DNA of 64,000 bases from Rhabditoides inermis (Eukaryota > Nematoda > Chromadorea > Rhabditida > Rhabditidae). The position numbers and the translations under genes are program-made. Shown piece after piece: positions 9,809 through 20,404 of the stretch. The first letter of the stretch is position 1. Each line of letters starts with the position of its first letter. The stretch lies in the NCBI GenBank assembly GCA_963966185.1, contig CAWZYM010000372.1, positions 31,001-95,000 on the forward strand, given 5' to 3'. Under the pieces are notes generated by a model. The model ran no database searches, was not told the DNA's origin, and saw only the letters and a program-made list of their open reading frames with translations.

Positions 9809-12468
9809 GTCGATATTCCATTTTGCGTTCCGATAGGCTCACTCATGCAGGGGGTGTAATGGCGTTGTATCAATCAAATATTTCTATTAAGCTAATCAGG
9901 TCAACATCGATCAACAATCTCTCCGAAATTCTCTCATTTGATGTTTTCCCTTCTGACAATTTGCACTTAGATAGACCAATACGCTTCATTGCTTGCTACC
10001 GTACGCCCGGCTCCACTCCCGAAATTAAACGAACAGGGTTCCAGCTCATTTCTGAATTAGACTCACTTATTGACTCCGAAAACAGGTCACATATTGTTTT
10101 AGGCGATTTTAATGCGCCTTCAATCGATTGGAAATGCGGTCGTGCTTTTGACTCCTTTGACAAATCGCTCTTGGATTTCGCTTGCTTACACTCAATGTTT
10201 CAAACGGTAAACAAACCTACCATGGTTAAACGTACCGGCATAAAATCAAATATTCTCGATATAATACTTGTCGACAATTCCTCTCTTGTAACTAGTACAC
10301 ACATACTTCATCGCTTCAGTACCTGCGATCATCTGCCAGTTGAATTCATATTGCGCGTCGAAGACATGTCTGCACACCACAAACCTGATCTCATACGAAA
10401 CTATAGAAATGTAAACTGGGATACCATTAACAATGCTATTGATTCTATTCGCTGGACGCGTGTTTTTATTGGCAAAACAGTTGAACAAGCTGCATCCAAG
10501 TTTTACGAAATCATACATGACATAATTGATGCTCACATTCCGCTTGTCGCTCCAGCTAACAAACGCCCCCGCCCATTACCTCGTTATCTAACTAAGCTGA
10601 AGCGACAAGCCAATAAACTTTCATCAACGAGACCCCACTCCATCGATTCTAATAGGTCACAGCGTCGCCTACGTAAAGCAATAGTTTCTTGGAATTGCAA
10701 GCGTGAATCTAAATTGATCGTTAATGGCAATAAATCAGCTTTCTATCGTGATGTTCGAAATAAAATGCATCCCGATGGTGGCATCGGCGCAATTTGTCAC
10801 GATGATATTTTCATTCACAATGCGCTGGACAAATGTGAGATCTTTGCTGACTATTCAGTTTATCGCGATTCCATCACACCACCTGGTGCTGACTTGCCTA
10901 AACTACCACATTCACTTGATATGATTGACATTACCCTTCTCGAAGTTCATAAAATCATTTCCAAACTCGATTCCAAATATAACACTTCTCCAGATGGTAT
11001 TAACAACGTGTTTCTGAAACGTACGGCAACTTCCATATCGGTTCCATTGACGATTCTTTTTGCAATGTCCATGTCTGTCAGAGAAATCCCATCTATTTGG
11101 AAAGAAGCTTGGGTGAAACCATTATTCAAAAAAGGCGCACGTGAATCTGTCTCAAACTACAGACCGATTTCTCTCACATGTAGCATCTCTAAAGTTATGG
11201 AAAGAATATGCGTTCAGCAGATTACAAAATACTTAGAAAAGCACAACCTACTCTCCAAAAAACAATTTGGTTTTCGCAAAAATCGATCCACTAATGCACA
11301 ACTAATTGAATGTCATATGAATTGGTGCAAGCATATTTCATCTGGTTCCGTAATAGATTGCATCTATTTCGACTTTAAAAAAGCATTTGATACCATCAAC
11401 CATGACCTTCTTTTCAAGAAACTTGACGCTATCGGTATTCGCGGTAATGCTCTTGGCTGGATAATTGAATTTCTCAAAAATCGCAAGCAATCTGTTATGA
11501 TTGGATCTAAGCGTTCCTCACCGCGCACTGTTAATTGTGGCGTTCCACAAGGTTCGTGTCTTGGACCCTTGCTGTTCAACATTTTCATAGATAACATTCC
11601 TGATAATTTACCAGATGGCGTTTATTATGCGCTTTATGCAGACGATTTGAAAATTTACTTTCCTTTTGATTTTACCAGTACTTCTGCGAAGTCTATTTTC
11701 CAAAAAGCCATTGACATAGTCGCAGCATGGTCAGCTTCATGGGGACTTCAGATATCCACTGAGAAAACTCAAATATTGCATGTAGGCAAGCGGAATCCAA
11801 AGCACACTTATATCGTCCACGACTCAACTCTCAAACCAGTAGATTCTGCAAAGGATCTTGGTATTCTCATGAGTAATAACTTATTGTTCCGTGATCATTT
11901 CAAACAAATAATTCAACAAACTCTGTATTCTATAAATGATTTTTTTCGGACATACAAAACACGAAATCCCACACTACTGATCACCGCATACACAACCTAT
12001 TTTCGCTGTAAATTAGAATATTGCACTGAGCTCTGGAACCCTACTGATGTTGCTTCTGTAAACCTAATTGAGAGCATACAACGCTATTATACTCGTCGTG
12101 TGTGTCAGCGTATCGGGCGCAGCCTATCATATCCTCAACGCCTTGAGCTTTTCAATCTTCAAACTCTCGAAAATAGACGATTCTTGAATGATGTCACATA
12201 CATTCACAAAGTAATCCACTCGAAAACTATATTGGACTATCATGGTCTTTTTGCAATTATTCCATCTCGTACTCGTGGCTCTCATGAATTTAGAATTGTT
12301 CCATCATTTGATCACACAGGCCGTACCAGCACTTTTTTAAGCAGAACCTTCGCAATATGGAATGCGCTTTCTCGTGACCTAATCTCCATCAATGATCCCT
12401 CTATCTTCAAATCACAACTCTCTACATTAGATCTCATGCCACCTAGCAAATTGCGCAACCTATAGAGA
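9809..12468 (+). CDS. LINE ORF2 fragment: APE endonuclease (partial) and reverse transcriptase
   Basis: An open frame of about 885 codons after the insertion border (upstream in-frame codons are host sequence). Residues are counted from 9736. The endonuclease shows a GGVMALY strand near residue 39, LGDFNAP at about 122-128 and CDHLPVEF (usual SDH). The N-terminal ETW-type motif is absent because of 5' truncation. The reverse transcriptase follows with NYRPISL, FGFRKNRST, KAFDTINHDLL, GVPQGSCLGPLLF and the catalytic YADD at residues 634-637, then a CR1/Jockey-type thumb and C-terminal region. The frame is intact to its stop, so the copy looks young, but it lacks a complete endonuclease and should be dead on arrival. 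Confidence 0.9.
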
Positions 12469-12620
12469 GCTCTCCCCCCACTTCCTTTTCCATGTAATAC
12501 TATGTGATTATGTTCGTGTTCAATATCATTGAAACCCCGTTTATACCTGCCGTTTGTATTGCTCACTTTTTGTTTATAATTGCGTTTTTTTCCATGTTAT
12601 CGGTAATAAACCTATCTATC
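9809..12620 (+). mobile_element. 5'-truncated non-LTR retrotransposon (Jockey/CR1-like LINE)
   Basis: Borders come from the duplicate locus 43960-44010, which runs ATCACTG directly into TTATCATTTTTG. Here the element separates these words. It carries most of the ORF2 endonuclease, the full reverse transcriptase and a ~155-bp 3' UTR ending AATAAACCTATCTATCTATC, a short tetranucleotide tail typical of CR1/Jockey-like LINEs. The 5' part of ORF2 and any ORF1 are missing, as expected of incomplete reverse transcription. No clear target duplication is seen. Confidence 0.9.
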
Positions 12621-12652
12621 TATCATTTTTGTTATCACTGATGGTGTTGCAG

Positions 12653-12762
12653 ACGGTGAGGGGTCTGACGGCGAGGCCTCGGAGGAGGAGGAGGACTACT
12701 CGGACGACGACGACATGAGCTGGAAGGTCAGGCGCGCCGCCGCCAAGGCCATCGAGGCGCTG
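12653..12762 (+). CDS. Internal exon of a CAND1-like gene (cullin-associated NEDD8-dissociated protein)
   Basis: A 110-bp exon between GTTGCAG and GTGAGT. It encodes an acidic stretch followed by [20 protein letters not shown]. The [17 protein letters not shown] signature is characteristic of CAND1 HEAT-repeat proteins, which bind cullin-RBX cores and exchange SCF substrate receptors. Only this exon is recognisable; the expected downstream exons are not found before the Penelope-like insertion at 13206. The exon is duplicated at 44021-44127 with one codon fewer. It may belong to a gene broken by duplication and transposition, or one whose other exons lie outside the window. Confidence 0.65.
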
Positions 12763-12783
12763 GTGAGTGGAGAGGGAGGGAGG

Positions 12784-12814
<31 letters not shown>

Positions 12815-13205
12815 AGAGAGAGTGGGGAGAGGAGGGAGAGAAAAGGTATAATAAGTTTTTTGTATATTATTTGTAATGACATCGTGTACATTTTCAATTA
12901 GATTATTTGTCTTCCATACACTATGCTCGTCGATTTCATAATTATATTGCCCAGAATAAATATGTACAGGTTCGACTCGTTGTTGCTTGTCCTTTTTTTA
13001 TTCGTTTTGAACGATGCGAACATATCTGCCACGTGATTGCTTTGTGTTGTTGCTACATATGGGTGTATCTTCAGTTGTTCAAGACATGGACTTACGCAAC
13101 AATGTAGGTGGATGTGTTGTGTATCGTCTTAATTAGCTACATACGTCTTCTCCCAATCTGTGCGCGTGACGTTTCATTTTTATTTTTAAAGGACTGATGA
13201 TTCGC

Positions 13206-15224
13206 TATAGACTCGCACTATAAACACATTGTTACTGGAAATGCTAATATGATACAAAGTAATGATCTGAGAAATATTATTCTGAACGGAACAAAATATC
13301 GATCTCCTAAATCTGTAAACGATGAAGAAATTACCACAGATCTATTGCAATTAGTTACAGAACACCTAGAAAAGCTATCGACTATATATAAAATACCCGG
13401 CAACATAGTTATGGATATTGAAAACAAAATAAAAACAAAACTTTTGAAACGATATGAAGATTGCAAACCTAATTTTATAAACGAAAAGAGAATGCCACTA
13501 GAATTGAAAACGTTGCAAGACCAATTTGTAATCACATGTGTGGACAAAGCTTCTGGAAATTATGCTATCACGTGCAAAAAACTATATTTACAAATTATGA
13601 ACAAAGAATTAGGATATGATCATATCACAAACACAACCAACAATTCGAATCCAACTTACACTATCTACCAGAATGAAAAAGAAGACGAGATTATTAACAG
13701 ACATCTGATAACAACTAAATCACTGAAGTTAACAACAGATGTGAATGATAAAGCTCTACCGAAAATCTATGCTATACCAAAAATGCACAAAAACCCAGTA
13801 AAGTTTCGTTTCATAACCGGAGCTTTTAACAGCAGTTTAAAACCAGTTTCACTAGAAATGCAAAAAATACTCACCTTTTTAAAACACCATTTCATTAATT
13901 ATTGTAAATCAATAACACAGCGCACAAATATTAACCCTATCTGGTCCATAAATAACAGCTTGCAAGTTCTTGAAATGTGTAATTCGATAAAAGAGCCTAG
14001 TCAATTCAATCGGTTTTCTGCGGACTTCAGTAGCCTTTTCACAAACTTACCGCACGAATCCGTTATCAAAAATATCTTCGGATTGATTGATCTATGTTTC
14101 AAAAACAGCAAAAAAGAGTTCATTGTGGTTGGATACAAGAAAGTTTATTACAGCGCTACAGATACAAAGTCGGGAAATTCATATGATATAAGTGACATTA
14201 AATTTATGCTCGAATATATATTGAAAAACAGTTAAGCTCTCTATGGAGGATTAATTTTCAAACAAATATCCGGTATCCCTCAAGGTAATAATTGTTCACC
14301 TCTTCTAGCCGATTTGACACTATCCTTCATGGAATACACTTACGTAATGCGAAACTCGGAATATTTCCGAAATACTCAGTCAAAAATATGCAGATACATG
14401 GATGATATTCTAATCATATACAGGAACAATTCCACTATTGTTTCTAAAATAAATAGCGAAATATATCACAACTCTCTGACTCTTGAACAAACTAGTACAC
14501 AGAACAAAGAAACGGAATTCTTAGATTTGAACATCAAAATGGAACATAATTCAATAACAACAGAACTCTACAATAAAACAGATGATTACTCGTTCGATGT
14601 CATCAGATACCCACACTACGAAAGTAATATCAAGTCAAGCATTGCTATGAATTGTTTGCATGGAGAAATCATACGAATATTCAGATGTTGCACTATGAAG
14701 TCAACTTTTAAACAAAGATGCCAACAACTGTTCAAAACTTATCTCGCAAATGGTTATACTTCTCACAAAATTACTTTTCAAATTTCAAAAACTATTCTTA
14801 GTAATAAACAATTATTATTGAAATACAAACTGAAGGCCAAAAATAAATTCAAACATTTCATTGACACACTGAATTGATCTCATCCCCTCTTTCTCTGCGC
14901 TCTGTCTGATCTACCGATCTGCACTATAAGTCTATGTGACTCGCAGTCGCCGCTCTCCAATCAGTCGTGTCGCATTCCCCTCTCTCGTTAGGTTTCTCCC
15001 AATTTTTGTTGACCCCTATCCCTAAGCGTCGTAGACGATCGATAACCCTCTAGAAATATTTTCCCCTTTTTCTTGTAATACTACTTTGTACACTTGCCTA
15101 CCGGTTCATCACTGATGATGGTCCCGGCTGGTAGGTTTACACATTCGGTCTGGTGGAAGGGACCGAAACCGAATGTGTACTATGATTTTTTAATGCATTA
15201 CTTCTTTGAACTTCTTGTAATTCG
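13206..15224 (+). pseudogene. 5'-truncated Penelope-like copy (upstream partial tandem copy)
   Basis: It matches 21545-23562 at a constant offset of 8,338 bp with no indels and about six substitutions noticed. It starts inside the linker between endonuclease and reverse transcriptase (codon ~381 of the long copy). One difference turns a TAT codon into TAA at 14233-14235, so the reverse transcriptase frame is interrupted before the YMDD motif. A second changes Arg to Gly near 14661. A 5'-truncated copy upstream of a fuller one in the same orientation is the usual partial-tandem ('pLTR') arrangement of Penelope-like elements; here a LINE lies between the two. Confidence 0.9.
15101..15180 (+). 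ncRNA. Hammerhead-ribozyme-like motif, upstream PLE copy
   Basis: CTGATGA at 15112-15118 is followed by GGTCCC (15120-15125). The complementary GGGACC (15159-15164) is immediately followed by GAAAC (15165-15169), the arrangement of hammerhead core strands around stem II. The region between contains ACACATTCGG, complementary to the CCGAATGTGT that follows GAAA, and is followed by TC like a cleavage triplet. The strand order does not match the classic nested types, so activity is uncertain. Hammerhead motifs are known in Penelope-like elements. Confidence 0.5.
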
Positions 15225-15672
15225 ATATGGCAGTGATGCTGGGTGATTCGGGGGGAGAAATTACCCTCTCCCCAGTATGACCTGTCTTATCTTACTCGTA
15301 CACTTTGGTCGCAAGACCAACCCGCGTCCCTTATGGGACGAACTTTACGTCTTTTGACGCACCCAGTCCCTTATGGGACTCTATTCGTCTTTTGACGCAA
15401 CTGAATGATAGAAATTTATCGCGTGCAATAATGTGTGTGATAACGAGAACAATAAATGAACAAAAACAATAGAAACAAACGATATGAGAACACAAGCCAT
15501 GAGACACCGAGACGCGCGAGTGACCCACCGTGAAATAAGCCAGTAAGAGACGATAAAAAAAGGAAAATAGAGAAAAAAAGAGGTGGAAGTGTGAATGAGT
15601 TCGCATGCGTGAGAGTTTGCATGCGTGAGAGTGGGTGTAAGGGTGAGCTGAGTGTGTGGGAGTGGGGGGGTA

Positions 15673-18600
15673 TCATGCATGTGATGGAAAGGGGTGAATA
15701 GTGTGCAGGTCAAACTTACTGAGTGCCTCCTTGAAAGATATGAGGCTTGAGGTGTTGACTATCGAATCAGGGAGGTCATTCCAAACACGGACTACACGCT
15801 TAGAAAAACTATTGTAAACCACCGGTGTTTTTATTGCGGATCTCGCAAGCTGTCTGGTATTGGGGCGACGCGACTGGCGGCGGGCGGGAAGAACCTCGAA
15901 CATGCCGCTCAGCTCGGCACTCTCCAAACCAGCTAGCACCCTGAAGCAAAAGATGAGATCAAGCTCAAGTCGTCGATACTCGAGTGACTTCAATCCGAGG
16001 ATTGAAAGCCTCTCTTCGTACGACATATCAAATGACGGGTAACCAAGTTTATAAAGGGCAAAACGGGAAAACCTACGCTGTACCTCCTCGACGTCGTCGA
16101 TGTCGCACCTGAGGTTAGGGGACCAAACCACCGATGCATTCTCGAGAATGGGCCGGCAGTAGGTGTTAAAGAGAGTGACAAATGTAGAGAGACATGGAGA
16201 GACAGAGGCGGCGGTGATTAGATATGAGACGCGATTGGCCTTCTTTACTATTTTAGAGATATGTGCCCTAGGAGATAGATCAGGAGATACTTCTACACCA
16301 AGATCACTAACCGAATCCACTGCTTTTTGCAACTCCAAACCAGACAAGAGGAAAGGACAGTCATGCTTCAGGCCAATTTGCAAGTGTCGACTCTTACTCG
16401 TGGATACTATCATTTGCCATAGGCGAGCCCAGGCATCTATCCTTTCAAGGTCGCGAGCCAACACGAGAAAATCGATCATCGGCTCAACTATAGACCGGCT
16501 AATCTTAAGATCATCCGCATAGATGAACACCTCCGACTCAATGGAATCAGAGATGTCATTTATGAAGATGAGGAACAACAAAGGACCAAGAACACTACCT
16601 TGAGGTACACCTGAGGGACATGAGAGAGGGGAGGAGAGAGCAGTACCATTCTTAACTACAAACGTCCGAGACTCAAGATATGAGGAAAGCCAGGATACAA
16701 GAGAGTCGTTTATACCGTATGCCTTTAATTTGTGGAGCAAAAATTGATGAGATACGGTATCGAAAGCTTTGGCAAAATCGATATAAACAACATCTACTTG
16801 ATCACCACGGGATATAGCATCACACCAAAGAGAGAGAGACAGAGGGATAATTGTGAAGTAGTGGAATGCTTAGGGAGAAAACCAAACTGTCTACTGTTAA
16901 AAAGAGAGTTAGTCAAAAAGAACGAAATTAAAGGGAGTGTACACTCTGATTTCCGAAGTTGAGTTAGCACCGGGATGTGAAAATATGTTGAAAACGACTC
17001 AGTTTTGTCAATACAACTATTTGCTGAAAATGTCTGCAAGTTGGTGAAAATTGAGCGCAAAATGTATCAAAATGCAGAAATTGGTGCCAATTGGTGCCAA
17101 TTTTCAATGTTCAACAGAATTTTTCATCGACTTATAGGTATCTCCGACACATAGTTGCAATGACAAAAGTACATCATTTTCAACATATTTTCACATCCCG
17201 GTGCTAACTCAACTTCGAAATTCAGAGTGTACACTTCCTTTAACTTATCTCGCACACAGTACTCAATGATCTTGGAGAAGGCGGATACGAGGGAGATGGG
17301 GCGGTAGTTGGTGGGTAGAGTAGGGTCTCCTTTCTTGAGAAGAGGGGTCACCACGGCTGTTCTCCAGGCACTAGGAACGGAACATGTCAAAAGAGACATA
17401 TTGAATAGCTTAACTAAAACAGGGACAATTGAGGACTCAATGCGTTTAATAAAATACGATGGAATGTCTTCGGGGGTAGCAGCTAGTGATGATTTTAGTT
17501 TTTTGAACGCAGCAAGAACATCAGTGAGAGTGAATAAAAATGGTGGTAGGGTGGAGGGAGTGCGCGGGGCGAATGGTGGATTGATTGATTGGGTAGGGGG
17601 TGTATAAACGCTTGCGAAATAGTTGGCCATAGTGTTGGAAATGATTTGAGGGTCTGTCGAAATAGTACCATCATCGCATGTTATTGTGGAAATATCCCTA
17701 GGCTTCCCCTTCAGACGCTTCCCAAAGTAAGAAAAGAAACGCTTAGGAGAACCAGAAGTTGCAACTTTCCTCTCAGTCCAGCGTGCATAGCTGCGACAGG
17801 CCTTGTTGTAGTCGCGCTGGGCAGAGACGAAGTGAGCGAAGGCGTCCTCCGACTCACCCCGTCTCTCCCAAGCCGCGTCCACTCGGCGCCGCGCACGCTG
17901 CACGTGTAGTGGGGCATGGTCTGAACGAGAGTCTGGAGCAATAACTGGTACAAACAAATCAATCGATTCACGAATAGCTTCTAAAATACTACTGTAAGTC
18001 AGGTCAATATTGCTGGAATGAAACCTCCATCGATAATTGGCTAAAAATGAATTAATTGTGTTATAATCCGCCTTGGTGAAGGCGTGGGTTACTGTATGAG
18101 AGTGCGGGGTATGAGTGGGGGAGGATGAGGACGTGCGATATGAAAACGTAAATGTGTTGTGATCACTGGTACCAAGGGTCTTGGTAACAGAAGTGCAAAT
18201 TGGGTTAGTGGAAAGAAGGAGATCGAGGATTCGATCCCCCCGGGTCGGCGAGCTGACCCGGTTGAACATGCCTAGAGTGTTAGTTAACTTACGCAATTCA
18301 CCTGGTGGGAGCTCCTGGTTTGGGAAGACGCGTTCGTTGAAGTCACCGAGAATAAGAGTACTAGATGGTGAAGATACAGAGGTTATTAGATTACTATAAA
18401 AGAGAGAGGAGGATGAGGCAGATAGGCTAGGTACACGGTAAGCCACCACAACACGCAACGGGGAATCGAGGCAAATGTCTACAACGATAGTCTCATAGAT
18501 ATTAGAACTACTAACTAATAGAGAAGGGTACAATGTAGAAATAAGTATAGCGACTCCGCCACCGCACGTCGCGTTGGCATCGTCATCACCGAATCGGTCA

Positions 18601-18779
18601 CAGCGGTAGATACGGAAAAGAGAGCGCGGATCAAGAAGAGAGTCAGAGAAGGAAGATGTTAGCCAAGTTTCAGCTACACAAATCACATGAACATTATTAG
18701 AGTATATCAGATCATGAAAAGAATCTAGGTTTTTTTTAAGAGAGCGCGCATTGCAAAAATAGAATCTTATGTCTTTCTC
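15673..18779 (-). pseudogene. LINE ORF2 (endonuclease + reverse transcriptase), broken
   Basis: The frame can be read from NARSLKKNLDSFHDLI (just after ORF1) through AETWL, GDFNERVFP and TSDHNTF (endonuclease motifs) to NYRPISL, then is cut by a MITE at 16932-17239. It resumes with SRQFGFLPKHSTTSQLSL, then shifts by one frame in a CT run near 16825-16840. It continues as VVYIDFAKAFDTVSH, PSGVPQGSVLGPLLF and the catalytic YADD (in FIYADDLKIS) to a normal C-terminus ending at 15673. Apart from the MITE and the slip, no other stop was noticed, so inactivation looks fairly recent. Confidence 0.85.
16928..17243. mobile_element. Foldback MITE with TTAA target duplication, inside LINE ORF2
   Basis: Terminal repeats begin AGGGAGTGTACACTC on the left and, inverted, AGGAAGTGTACACTC on the right. 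The arms extend about 70-80 bp (TTGAGTTAGCACCGGGATGT word in both). The element spans about 16932-17239 and is flanked by TTAA at 16928-16931 and 17240-17243. TTAA duplications are typical of piggyBac-type transposition (established), so a piggyBac-mobilised MITE is plausible. A half copy lies at 7168-7320. It carries no coding capacity. Confidence 0.85.
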
Positions 18780-19915
18780 AGAGGGAAGGGCGAGAGAGGG
18801 GGGACGGCATGAGAAGCCGGTTCAGCATGGTCGGGCCCAGACGAAGACACCGAGGCAGGAACGGGGGATCCATCCGCAGCAGGCGACGAGCGAGGGCACG
18901 GGCGAGCGGGCGACACCGGGGCTGCGGCACGGGGAACGGAGGTCGATCTGGAAAGAGTGACGCAGCGTCCATCCTTACTCATAATGCGAATTTTGTTCAT
19001 GGGGGAAGCAGCTGTAGGCTGGGTGGCCCTCCTTCCTCTCTTCTTGCCTGCCTTAACGGGCGTGGCAAGCTGATCGAGGAGCGCTCCCACACTCCCCGAG
19101 AACTCCACCTCCTCGCTCTCCCCCGTCTCCTCCTCCACCACCTCCATCGCATCAGACTCGACTGTGGTACCGACTACCATAGGCTTATCGCCATGTTGGG
19201 TGTTGGCCGCAGGAGTCGATGAACAGAGGGGCGGGAAGGCGTCCCTCGATGAAGTCGCCGCAGCCTGTCCATTGGTGGACACCATCCGCTCCACGTTGGG
19301 TGCGGGATGGAATGCACGCGAATTCGCATTGCGGGAGCGGAGCCGCTCATTGTGAGCAGCGAGACCCGCACCGTCATACGAGATACGCGCATGCGCCTTG
19401 GCGAGGGCAATCTCAGAGCGAGGGAAACGAACGACATAACGGGAAAGCGCGGCGACAAAATACTTCGGGGTGTGGGAGTTGGTGAATACGAGTTTGAGGT
19501 TGCGAGGATTGTGTCTGCTGTGGAGCGCACCGCCCAGCCGGTACACATCCACCACCGGGCCCTCAGCACCAATGGTGTTGAACAGCCATTCGACAGTGGA
19601 GCGGTCGTACTGCGACCGGGCATAGGGCGGTACGTCTCCCGGGGCTTCCGGAACCCCGGACAGCACGACACAATGGGTATGCTTGGTTTCAAGTTGGAAA
19701 ACAATCACCTGAGAGTTGGGCGATGAGGGTCCGTCGTACGGCTCGCGAAGCTCGTCCAACTGCAGGGACATCAGTGGGCGCGGCGGCGGCATGGGGATAG
19801 GGACGGGCTTGGGCGGGGGCAAGTGGAACGACATCGGAGGAGGGCACGTACAGGTCACGCAGCGCGAACACGGCATCATCCTCAAACTTGGGTAATTAAA
19901 CCAACTACCCCACAT
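18767..19915 (-). CDS. LINE ORF1 (nucleic-acid-binding, RRM-like)
   Basis: An open frame of about 380 codons upstream of ORF2. It has a Cys- and Pro-rich N-terminus, then a region around HCVVLSGVPEAPGD...VDVYRLGG...NLKLVF resembling the RRM-like core of CR1/Jockey ORF1 proteins. A FPRSEIALAKAHARI segment and a Ser/Ala-rich tail with basic patches (KKRGRR) follow. ORF1 proteins bind element RNA in the retrotransposition particle (family knowledge). It ends LRKT-stop and overlaps the start of the ORF2 frame by several codons, so ORF2 may be translated by reinitiation. The true start codon is uncertain. Confidence 0.75.
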   Translation of the reverse strand: MWGSWFNYPSLRMMPCSRCVTCTCPPPMSFHLPPPKPVPIPMPPPRPLMSLQLDELREPYDGPSSPNSQVIVFQLETKHTHCVVLSGVPEAPGDVPPYARSQYDRSTVEWLFNTIGAEGPVVDVYRLGGALHSRHNPRNLKLVFTNSHTPKYFVAALSRYVVRFPRSEIALAKAHARISYDGAGLAAHNERLRSRNANSRAFHPAPNVERMVSTNGQAAATSSRDAFPPLCSSTPAANTQHGDKPMVVGTTVESDAMEVVEEETGESEEVEFSGSVGALLDQLATPVKAGKKRGRRATQPTAASPMNKIRIMSKDGRCVTLSRSTSVPRAAAPVSPARPCPRSSPAADGSPVPASVSSSGPDHAEPASHAVPPLSPFPLRKT

Positions 19916-20404
19916 ATACCCCTTTTTTCTACTATCTTATCTATAAAGATTGTAATACGCACAAACACACAAACCAATATGTTTCCGAACCATTTCATGT
20001 CTACAACGCCTTTTCCTGCACAAATTAGTCTGTTTGTACGCGCGAACACTAAGTGACTGATATAAGTCGCACTATGACCCAAGTCTGTGAACACTGATCC
20101 TCGGATCTCCTCTTGCACCAATCAATGAACACTAGATGTGCTTGCCGGTTGGCAGGTTGGAGCGCAAAGCACATCACGATGAACACTCAAGCGAACAATC
20201 GGTGTGGGCAGCGGGATCAAAGAACACTCGCGGTCGATCACTCGCCTCTCTCTCCGCCGCCAACACACCACCCAACCTCTTGTGACCCATCAGACTACAA
20301 ACACATCACTCATGTGATCACTCATGCTACCCAGAGTCTACAGTAACGAAAGAGAGGTTAAACTCTGGTGTTGACCAACAAAGCGGTCCCACCCCGAACT
20401 CAGG

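Larger units (their letters stand above)
15225..20100 (-). mobile_element. Second LINE (two ORFs, APE endonuclease type), minus strand, lying between the PLE copies
   Basis: Read on the minus strand: ORF1 (19915-18767), an overlapping ORF2 frame (from about 18779 to 15673) and a ~450-bp 3' region ending at the PLE border near 15225. The 3' region has two imperfect copies of a GTCCCTTATGGGAC...CGTCTTTTGACGCA block (15328-15400). The 5' border lies somewhere in 19916-20340 and I cannot fix it. The element is older or more damaged than the first LINE: it has a MITE in ORF2 and a frameshift. Confidence 0.85.

Noticed and set aside
13249..14235. A separate 328-codon gene
   Set aside because: It is the truncated PLE copy; the following ORF at 14314 is in the same frame after a single TAA substitution relative to 22571.
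17124..17240. A C-terminal extension of the LINE ORF2 product (VYTLNFEVELAPG)
   Set aside because: This peptide is the translated MITE arm; the same peptide appears at 7183 where the half MITE lies.
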